Part shown: positions 57,435 through 64,000 of the stretch, in pieces
How positions within the stretch are numbered: the stretch's first letter is position 1
How the letters are laid out: every line of letters begins with the position of its first letter
Origin: Yamagishiella unicocca
Taxonomy: Eukaryota; Chlorophyta; Chlorophyceae; Chlamydomonadales; Volvocaceae
Length of the DNA stretch: 64,000 nt
Assembly (NCBI GenBank): GCA_003116995.1
Contig: BDSL01000040.1
Location: 558,001 to 622,000 of the forward strand
Direction of reading: 5' to 3'
The notes under the pieces: generated by a model
Database searches by the model: none
Seen by the model: the letters and a program-made list of their open reading frames with translations, nothing else
Told to the model about the DNA's origin: nothing
Position numbers and translations under genes: made by a program

Positions 57435-58586
57435 ATGGAGGAGGCTATAGACACTCTGAAGGCGGACATGTCATCGACCTTCTCGGCGAAACTTGCGGAT
57501 ATGTCGTCGACCTTCTCGGCGCAATTCGCAAGCCTCAGCCGTATGTTTGACGAACGGCTGGAGAAGTTTAGCGACAGCTTAAAGAGGGAGAGCCAGCGGC
57601 TGGACGCGGAGATCCATGCCGTTCACCAACGGCTCAGCAGGTCGGTCGGCGAACCCACCGATGGCCAAGAGGCGCTCGTGGTGAAGGTCAACAACCTGTA
57701 CACGATGGTACAGGACCTTACCTCAGCGATTCAGAAGCTGCAGAGGGCCTGGTCAGGGCTACAGCAAGAGGGTCCGGCCGCAGCACAGCAGCACCCCAGG
57801 CGAGCCACGCAGGCATACGAGGTGGGGCGGACAGTACCTCTCACGGAGTCGGGATCTTTGATCCTAAGCAACATTGGGCGCAATATCGCGCTGCCAGAAA
57901 TTCAGCAAAAGCTGGAGGGGGTCATGGAGTATGTACAGATCCGTAGCGTAGGCATCAAGGCGGAAGAGGTGCCGTCGGGGATGAGCGCCTTCAGGAAGGC
58001 GGTCGGCGCCAGCAGCGGAGACGACAAGGCCGACACGGCAATGGAGATGGACGAGCAGGCGGGAGCAGCAGCGGCGGTAACTCCAGGTGGAGAAGCACGG
58101 CAGGTCACCGGCACCGCAGCTCCGGCTGATGGCGCCGGGGCGGCCACAAGGGAGCAGTTCACACCGGTGCGCCGCATAATAGTGCGGTTCACGGGTGAGG
58201 CAGAGGATGTTCAGGCTGCAAGGGCAGCCTTTATCAGCTGCGCTGTGTTCATCCGGCAGACGTTCCAGTGGGTGGTTGCCGACAACCTCACCCCCGCGGG
58301 TCGCGCCGCCCGACGTGCAGCATCGTACGACTACAAGAGGTTGCTGGACGGCGGCATGCGGCCGAAGTGGCGCAACGGCGCCCAGATCTTCGTACTGCCT
58401 CCGGGGTCACGTGTCCCCAGGCAGTACACAGAAGAGGACGTGAAGCGCTGCCCGGAGGCACCACCAGAGACGGGCGGACGAGGAGTGAGGGGAGGCGGAG
58501 CATGGCGCAGTATGGCGGGGTCCGGTGAGGGACCCGGGAGGAATGGAGACCTGGGAGGTGCGCGTAACGGCGACGCACGAATCTAA
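57435..58586 (+). CDS. LINE ORF1 protein
   Basis: 383 aa. The N-terminal third has heptad-like spacing of hydrophobic residues and looks like a coiled coil. It includes a near-perfect 11-residue tandem duplication (ADMSSTFSAKL / ADMSSTFSAQF, residues about 10-31). The middle is Ala/Gly/Thr-rich and disordered. The C-terminal part (about 245-335) reads RIIVRFTGEAEDVQAARAAF, then LTPAGRAARRAASYDYKRLL at 285 and KWRNGAQIFVLPPG. This matches the LTP--R--R motif of L1-type ORF1 RNA-binding domains. The tail is Gly/Arg-rich. ORF1 proteins coat LINE RNA and act as nucleic-acid chaperones. Its stop codon overlaps the ORF2 start by one base (TAATG). Confidence 0.82.
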   Translation: MEEAIDTLKADMSSTFSAKLADMSSTFSAQFASLSRMFDERLEKFSDSLKRESQRLDAEIHAVHQRLSRSVGEPTDGQEALVVKVNNLYTMVQDLTSAIQKLQRAWSGLQQEGPAAAQQHPRRATQAYEVGRTVPLTESGSLILSNIGRNIALPEIQQKLEGVMEYVQIRSVGIKAEEVPSGMSAFRKAVGASSGDDKADTAMEMDEQAGAAAAVTPGGEARQVTGTAAPADGAGAATREQFTPVRRIIVRFTGEAEDVQAARAAFISCAVFIRQTFQWVVADNLTPAGRAARRAASYDYKRLLDGGMRPKWRNGAQIFVLPPGSRVPRQYTEEDVKRCPEAPPETGGRGVRGGGAWRSMAGSGEGPGRNGDLGGARNGDARI

Positions 58587-61500
58587 TGACGGATAGTAAC
58601 CTGCGTATCATTTTGTGGAACGTGCGCCATCTAGAGGAAGGCAAGCTGCAGGAAGACGAACTAATATGGCATTTACTTTCTATGCATGATATCATCATTT
58701 GTGTTGAAACACACGGCACAGAAGCGCACCCGACAGCAGGTCAACAGCTACCGGGTTATAAGAATTTTTGCGTGGACAGGCCTAGAATGGGGGGCAGGAG
58801 GGCGGGAGGTGTAGCCGTGTACGTCCACGATAGAATCGCAGACGCCTTGGAGCCGTTACTGTATGTAGCGGAGCCTCGGGGCTGCGAGTCTGTGTGGCTG
58901 CGGCTGCGCTCCGATTGGGCGGACGCAGGCGGCCGTAGTTTGCTGATCGGTGCGTGCTATATCGCGCCCGAAGACTCGTCCTACCATAGGGAAGGACGAC
59001 CAGCAGCCACGAACGCCGAAGCAGCCCTAGATGCCTTTGCTGCTCTTCAAGCGAGATTAGGCGCACTGCGACGTGACGACGACCTAGTGCTCCTTGCCGG
59101 TGATTTCAACGCACGTATGTCTGGGGGACAGAGCGGGATTCCAGACCTGCCCGACATCACAGTAGCAGGTTTAGCAGAGCAATTAGGGGCTCCCTTTGGC
59201 TATGACGACAGCATTGATGCTGTTCCACGTTTTCGGAATTGTGTCGACGCGCGCACCAACCACGCGGGCATTGAGCTGGGGAACGTATGCCGCTCAGAAG
59301 GCCTGTGTGTAGTAAATGGGAGGGTTAGAGGTGATGAACGCGGGGCTCTTACGTTCTTGGGCCCGCAAGGTGGCAGTACGGTGGACCTATTTCTAACTAG
59401 TCCTAGTCTGTTTTCTAAGTGTCAGGCTTTATTTGTGTTTGATAATCTGCATAATAGGCTACGTACGCGTGGTACGGGCGGGCGTACGTTCAGTGACCAC
59501 GGACCGGTTAGTCTACAACTGGGCGTGCGGCTGCAACGGCCGGACGGGGAATTACCTCCACGTCGTCCTCGTAAGCGTCTGGGTTTCAACGTTAGCCAGT
59601 GGAGGAAGTATGCAACCTATTTCACTGCAGACGACAGTGCAGTAATGGCAAATCTACAGGAGGTTACGCAAGGGTTGGATAATGGCTCTGTTTCTAGCAC
59701 ATGTGCGGTAGATCGTATAGGCGAGATTCTGTACGGAGCTATGAAGCAGGCTTTTGGGGTGGGGCGTGAGTCGCGGCAACCGCGATCGAATCACGCGCCT
59801 TGGTGGAATGCGGAATGTGCGCAAAAGCATGCTGCTATGAGTTCTAAGCTAACGGATGCAAAAGGTCAAGGCAGGTGTTCGGGGGTGTGGCAAGCATACA
59901 GGGTCGCGAGGCAGGAGTTCAATAGAGCACGCAGGCGCGCAATGGCGGCTTTTGAGCACGAGGAATGGCGCGCATTCATTAACAACTGTCGCGGAGACCC
60001 TAAGGCGCTATGGCGCAAGCTTTCGGACGGGTCATCGGAGTCGTGCCCTATTACTGATGCAGACGCGTGGCGAAGTCATTTCCAGGCGCTGCTCAATGAA
60101 AGGCAGCGCCCGCCAGATTATGAGCGTGCAACGGATATACTGGGCTTTGTTAATAGAGTAGATAGGCACACGTTACCTTGGTGGCGTGCCTTAGGGGAGG
60201 AGGAAGCAGAACTCAGGAGGCGAGCGGCAGATGAGGCGCTCAACACGCCAATTACGGCGGCGGAAGTTGCAGTGGTTTTGGAGAAGCTACCGAATGGCAA
60301 GTCGAGCGGTCCCGAGAAAGTGTGCGGCGAGTGCTACCGATACGCTCGGAAGCTTCGCAGTGGCAGCGAGGATCGGAGCCCAGAAATTAACAGGCTTGTC
60401 CCGGTTGTGACGGTGCTAATGGAGCATATTCGCGCTACGGGTGATTACCCTGCACAGTTTACTGTGTCGGATCTAGTCCCGGTGTATAAGGGGAATGGGA
60501 AGGACATGTTAGAGTGCAGTAATTACAGAGGGATCGCGGTGGGCGGAGTGCTTGCCAAATGTTACGCTTCAGTTCTGGAACGGCGTCTTTCAAAATTCGC
60601 CGAATCTGAATTTGCAGCAAGACCGGTCCGACACTGGTGTCAAGCGGGTTTTCGTCGGGGTTTGGGCACACAACATCATCTTTTCGCGCTTCGTCATTTT
60701 ATAGCTCGTTACGCTAGGCCGGGGCAACACGGGCTTTTAGTCTGCCAGATCGATTTCGAGAAGGCTTTTGATCGTGTGGACCGAAATTTGTTGTGGGCTC
60801 GGCTAAGGGAACGGGGTCTTTCTGGGCAAATGCTGTCTGCTATTAGGCGTTGTTATGATAAGGTGCAATTGCGCGTGAAAGTCAACGGGAAGAGAGGTGA
60901 GCGGTTTGAATCAGTGCAGGGGGTAAAGCAGGGATGCCCGCTAAGCCCAGTCCTGTTCGGGTTGTTTATCGAATCATTTGCGGATTACGTAGATGAGCAC
61001 GAGCAAAGGCAACCTCGGGGATGCGTCCCCACCGCGCATGGAAAAGGGGTCCCGGAGCTGCTGTACGCGGATGACCTTACGCTCATGACTATGAATCGGG
61101 AACGGATGCAATTCCTGTTGGATAGGTTAGCGGAATTCTGTGATGCATTTGGAATGAATTTGAATGTGGGTAAATGCGAGTTGATGGTATTCGCCGGTAG
61201 GCAAACGTCCTACGACGCACTTTTGAGTGATGCAGCAGGGTTGCGTTATGCGGGCCAGACGGTGCCAGTCAAAGAGCGCGCAAGATATCTTGGACTGCGA
61301 TATGGATCAGGTTTTTCGTTCGACTCGTGCCGAATGGAGCTATGCGATGTGGGTCGCAGGGGAGTTTTTGCTTTAATGCGTAAGTTAGAATTAAATCGCG
61401 TATGGGCACCCGATCTTATGCTACGCTGTTTTGACGCCCAAATAAGGCCTTTATTATCGTACGGAGCGGAGGTATGGGGACCAGACGCTATTTGGGAAGT

Positions 61501-62542
61501 TTTAGGAACTAAGGGTAGACAGCGGGTTAGGGAGTGGCAAAGATGGAACCAGCGGGGAGGGTCAGGAGCGACGGGGGAGAATGCGGCGCTGCTTGGCAGA
61601 TGGGGAAAATGGGTTCGAAGCACAGGTCGTGCGGCAGGTGTATTTGAAAGAGCTCTGGCGGATCCAATGGTCGAGGTACAGAAGATCTTTTTGCGCAGGG
61701 TAGTTGGCGCTAGTTTGCCTCCGAACAGGCAACTCTTCGCAGAGTCCTCTCAACTGCCTTTGCATCACTTTTGGGCACAGCAAGTGTTTGGTTTTTGGAA
61801 GCGCCTGAGTAAGCAGCCCTCGACGCTCGCACAGGCAGTCTTAGAGGAGGATATTTTTGCATGGTTGGAATCGGATCGCTCGTCAAGCGAGCATGAATAT
61901 TTCTGGGCTGGTAAGGTGCTGCGGATTCTTGGAGCACTTGGGTACGACTATCGCCAACATGTGAGCGCAACGTTGAGTAATGTGGACAAAGCCAAGGCAA
62001 TAGCCGCGTTGGAAATCCCGTTTGACAAGGTGCTAGAGGAGTTCAGGCGGCGTTTGCTGCTCGATTGGAACTCGAGTGATATTGTTATGGATCCGCGGGT
62101 TTTTCCCGAATTTGCAGCAGGAGACAGTGATCGCGGGAAGCCGGGCGTAACAATGTGTCGCTACTCGAATTGGATGGGCGTTGCATATGCCCCCGACGCG
62201 CATACAAAGAAGCTCGATCACCTTCGCGCGTGTATGCCTCGGAAGCATCACACGGCGCTGATGCGTTTTCGTCTCGGCTGTTGGGATCTCGACGTAAGTC
62301 GTTTTGCACGTCGGCCGCGTAAGCCACGTGTTGAGAGAACGTGCCGAGTGTGCCGCGGGGATATGGTAGAAGACGAGTTTCATGTTCTTATGGAGTGTCC
62401 CGTGTATGAGCCCCTCAGACGAGCTGTAGATTTCCCTACTGGACAGGATATGCAAGTGGTGATGACTACGTGGGATCAGGTGAAACTAGGCAACCTTTTG
62501 GCTCAGATACAGAGGGCGCGGACAGAGTCATTAAGGGAATAA
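58586..62542 (+). CDS. LINE ORF2: endonuclease / reverse transcriptase
   Basis: 1318 aa. The N-terminal APE-type endonuclease shows N12 (LWNVR), E41 (VETHG), GDFN at 172-175 and S303-D304-H305 (SDHGPV). The reverse transcriptase spans about 570-900, with LPNGKSSGPEKV, ISDL-type SDLVPVYKGNGK, the first catalytic Asp D723 in CQIDFEKAFDRVD, VKQGCPLSPVLFGLF and the YADD box at 827-830. After a long connector, a zinc-knuckle-like CCHC motif (C1253, C1256, H1266, C1271) precedes the stop, as in plant and algal L1-type zf-RVT regions. It nicks target DNA and primes reverse transcription there. All key residues are present, so activity is possible. Translation probably uses termination-reinitiation at the TAATG overlap. 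Confidence 0.92.
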   Translation: MTDSNLRIILWNVRHLEEGKLQEDELIWHLLSMHDIIICVETHGTEAHPTAGQQLPGYKNFCVDRPRMGGRRAGGVAVYVHDRIADALEPLLYVAEPRGCESVWLRLRSDWADAGGRSLLIGACYIAPEDSSYHREGRPAATNAEAALDAFAALQARLGALRRDDDLVLLAGDFNARMSGGQSGIPDLPDITVAGLAEQLGAPFGYDDSIDAVPRFRNCVDARTNHAGIELGNVCRSEGLCVVNGRVRGDERGALTFLGPQGGSTVDLFLTSPSLFSKCQALFVFDNLHNRLRTRGTGGRTFSDHGPVSLQLGVRLQRPDGELPPRRPRKRLGFNVSQWRKYATYFTADDSAVMANLQEVTQGLDNGSVSSTCAVDRIGEILYGAMKQAFGVGRESRQPRSNHAPWWNAECAQKHAAMSSKLTDAKGQGRCSGVWQAYRVARQEFNRARRRAMAAFEHEEWRAFINNCRGDPKALWRKLSDGSSESCPITDADAWRSHFQALLNERQRPPDYERATDILGFVNRVDRHTLPWWRALGEEEAELRRRAADEALNTPITAAEVAVVLEKLPNGKSSGPEKVCGECYRYARKLRSGSEDRSPEINRLVPVVTVLMEHIRATGDYPAQFTVSDLVPVYKGNGKDMLECSNYRGIAVGGVLAKCYASVLERRLSKFAESEFAARPVRHWCQAGFRRGLGTQHHLFALRHFIARYARPGQHGLLVCQIDFEKAFDRVDRNLLWARLRERGLSGQMLSAIRRCYDKVQLRVKVNGKRGERFESVQGVKQGCPLSPVLFGLFIESFADYVDEHEQRQPRGCVPTAHGKGVPELLYADDLTLMTMNRERMQFLLDRLAEFCDAFGMNLNVGKCELMVFAGRQTSYDALLSDAAGLRYAGQTVPVKERARYLGLRYGSGFSFDSCRMELCDVGRRGVFALMRKLELNRVWAPDLMLRCFDAQIRPLLSYGAEVWGPDAIWEVLGTKGRQRVREWQRWNQRGGSGATGENAALLGRWGKWVRSTGRAAGVFERALADPMVEVQKIFLRRVVGASLPPNRQLFAESSQLPLHHFWAQQVFGFWKRLSKQPSTLAQAVLEEDIFAWLESDRSSSEHEYFWAGKVLRILGALGYDYRQHVSATLSNVDKAKAIAALEIPFDKVLEEFRRRLLLDWNSSDIVMDPRVFPEFAAGDSDRGKPGVTMCRYSNWMGVAYAPDAHTKKLDHLRACMPRKHHTALMRFRLGCWDLDVSRFARRPRKPRVERTCRVCRGDMVEDEFHVLMECPVYEPLRRAVDFPTGQDMQVVMTTWDQVKLGNLLAQIQRARTESLRE

Positions 62543-62659
62543 TCCCGATTTTCTAGTATTAGTTCTTGAAGTGCGCCCTTTGACGGATGTCCGTTATGGG
62601 GGGACGCATGCTACTGGCGCGAGCCAGTACGACATGTAATAAATCGTAATCGTAAATCG

Positions 62660-62670
62660 TTACCTCCTGT
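62660..62670. repeat. Target-site duplication, right
   Basis: TTACCTCCTGT, matching 57400-57410. The sequence continues AGGAATATC, the presumed original flank. Confidence 0.75.
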
Positions 62671-62807
62671 AGGAATATCAATCTGTGCAGCTGACGGGCT
62701 CTCTTTATCTTCTCATTTTTTGGCAACGCGCTTGCTAAAGGACACGAATACCAGTGCACGGGCAGCCATTCTTTTGCTCTACATTTCCCTATATCTTCAG
62801 TAAAGTT

Positions 62808-63576
62808 ATGGTAGAACCTGAAGAGCACGCAAAGCGAAAGAAGCAGCGGCGTAGCGGCGGAGCAGGTGATGCAGTCGCGGCGGCGGAAAGGTGAGTATGT
62901 AAAGACACATTGTATGTTTTATAAGGATAAGAATTGTGTCATAAAGCATTGTGTTAGTGGCGAGCATCTCCACTCGGCTTGCGCATGGGCACACATGGGC
63001 CCACCCTCGGACTTTTCCCTTACCGTCGGCATCCGCAAGCACCTCCAAACATCACACAACGGCACACTTCACATCCGCCAAAAGCTCACCTCTCGCACCC
63101 GCCTCCGTTGTCCCTTCCGTTCGGCCGACGTTCCGTACACAAACCGCAGACGCAAGCACATCGACTCGGAGCGCAGGCAGCTGCCCGCGTGGGCCGCTCG
63201 CGACAAGCTCCTCGCGCTGCTGCGGGATCACCGCACGCTGGTGCTAGTGGGGGAGACAGGGTCGGGCAAGACCACCCAGATCCCACAGTTCCTACTGCAC
63301 GCCAAATTCGGATCCAAACCCAACGGAAGCGACCCCTCCCAGCCAACCAGCAACGGCGCGGGTAATGAGGAGGCACTCCCCGGCCGCCAACCGGCTGCAG
63401 ATGGGGCATCCGGGGTCACTCCAGGGCCGGCGAGCACAAGCGGCCGTGGCGGCGGCGGCGGCGGGGGCGGGGGCGGCGGGGGTGGCGCCATCGCAGTAAC
63501 GCAGCCACGCCGAGTCGCGGCCATGACTGTGGCGCGGCGGGTGGCCGAGGAGATGGGCACCACGCTGGGCCAGCAG
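62808..63576 (+). CDS. DEAH-box RNA helicase, 5' part (runs off the window)
   Basis: Exon 1 is 62808-62890 and exon 2 is 63150-63576. The junction (AG/GTGAGT to CCGCAG/A) is in phase and joins a Lys/Arg-rich start to [20 protein letters not shown]. Motif I/Walker [11 protein letters not shown] is at residues 62-71 (K68), and motif Ia TQPRRVAA precedes [16 protein letters not shown], the family's usual lead-in to the next exon. This is typical of DEAH/DHX helicases that remodel RNA in splicing or ribosome assembly; the subfamily cannot be set from this part. Between motifs I and Ia there is an insertion of some 60 residues, low-complexity and ending in a run of 13 Gly, where the family normally has about ten residues. 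DEAH and later motifs lie beyond 64000. The presumed start is the first ATG, 148 bases past the LINE. Confidence 0.85.
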
Positions 63577-64000
63577 GTCAGGTGCCGGTGGTGGGGACAC
63601 GCGCGGGCTGAGGGCTCCTGGTTGAGGCTGAGTGCTCCTGGCTGAGGCTGAGGGCTCCTGGGCTCCAGGGTGGGTTCGAGGAAGACCCGTGGATGCCTGA
63701 AAAAAACCGTTTAAAACAGACGTTTTGAGATGCATGCTGGAGAACTGGGTTGGGGATACTAAAGCCGAAGGTCGTAATATGACCTTTGGCGGCTAAGCTA
63801 AAGCGGCTACGGCGAGACGACAGGAAGCGAGGACCCCACGCGACGCACGGAAACGTCTCGCAGAACCGGTTTTGGGCGCTAGCAGGAGAACTGGGGGAGT
63901 TGGTGAGCTATAGGAGAGCGGACAGCGCGGTCCGGTCCCGATCCCGGGTGGGTGGGGCTGGCCACGTCGAGCGCTCTCGGTTACCGCTACCCCGCGGGGG
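63577..64000 (+). other. Helicase intron 2 (incomplete), with repeat B
   Basis: No exon is evident up to the window end. A minus-oriented copy of dispersed repeat B lies at 63667-63748, next to a GAGGCTGAGGGCTCCTGG duplication. Confidence 0.6.

Larger units (their letters stand above)
57411..62659 (+). mobile_element. L1-like non-LTR retrotransposon (LINE), apparently intact
   Basis: A 5249-bp element with two overlapping open ORFs, flanked by an 11-bp direct repeat. The 5' leader is only 24 bases, so it may be slightly 5'-truncated or use a short leader. The 3' UTR (62543-62659) has TGTAA at 62635-62639. It ends in a TAATCG/TAAATCG microsatellite rather than poly(A), followed at once by the right duplication. 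No stop or frameshift breaks either ORF, which implies recent insertion. Confidence 0.85.

Overview
The window reads as nuclear DNA of a volvocine (Chlamydomonadales) green alga. The evidence is that genes are split into many short exons with GT-AG introns. Codons in the clear exons end mostly in G or C. TGTAA occurs as the likely polyadenylation signal. The gene content also fits: Ser-Pro-rich hydroxyproline-rich wall proteins, a secreted subtilase of the kind that digests algal walls, a GT90 glycosyltransferase and an L1-like LINE. Introns and spacers are full of minisatellites and short dispersed repeats. The species cannot be named from the sequence alone.

Region 1 (about 0.7-26 kb) is a locally duplicated locus. 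It holds three paralogs of a secreted protein built as signal peptide, one EGF-like module, a long (SP)nPPPPP rod and a short basic tail, at 2246, 7271 and 23104. A fourth copy, cut off after exon 1, lies at 13486. All four share upstream modules, and the three long copies share exon phases, intron positions and 3' flanks. Paralogs 1 and 3 carry the same type of one-base loss in a C-run, which shifts the frame of the rod; paralog 2 is open throughout. A roughly 2-kb segment with inverted-repeat ends and many CTTGAG motifs (20203-22198) splits the upstream region of paralog 3. The DNA between the paralogs is mostly decayed, duplicated, repeat-rich sequence.

Region 2 (29-45 kb) holds three ordinary genes. 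The first is a minus-strand GT90 (CAP10-like) glycosyltransferase, 29178-36996, most of whose introns hold their own minisatellite, including a 1.3-kb 12-base array. The second is a divergent plus-strand SAM-methyltransferase-like gene, 37602-41026. The third is a minus-strand gene of unknown function, 43538-45324.

Region 3 (46.9-56.4 kb) is a 16-exon gene for a secreted, multidomain subtilase of about 1059 residues with an I9-like propeptide, a Ser/Pro/Ala linker, a Kazal module, the full catalytic set and a Pro/Thr-rich tail. It resembles the wall-lytic subtilases known from Chlamydomonas (sporangin/VLE) and Volvox (hatching enzyme).

Region 4 (57.4-64 kb) is an apparently intact, recently inserted two-ORF LINE bounded by an 11-bp target-site duplication. 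It is followed 148 bp later by the first two exons of a DEAH-box RNA helicase that runs off the window. Several genes here (wall proteins, wall protease, GT90) fit extracellular-matrix building and turnover, but no operon-like link between them is shown.
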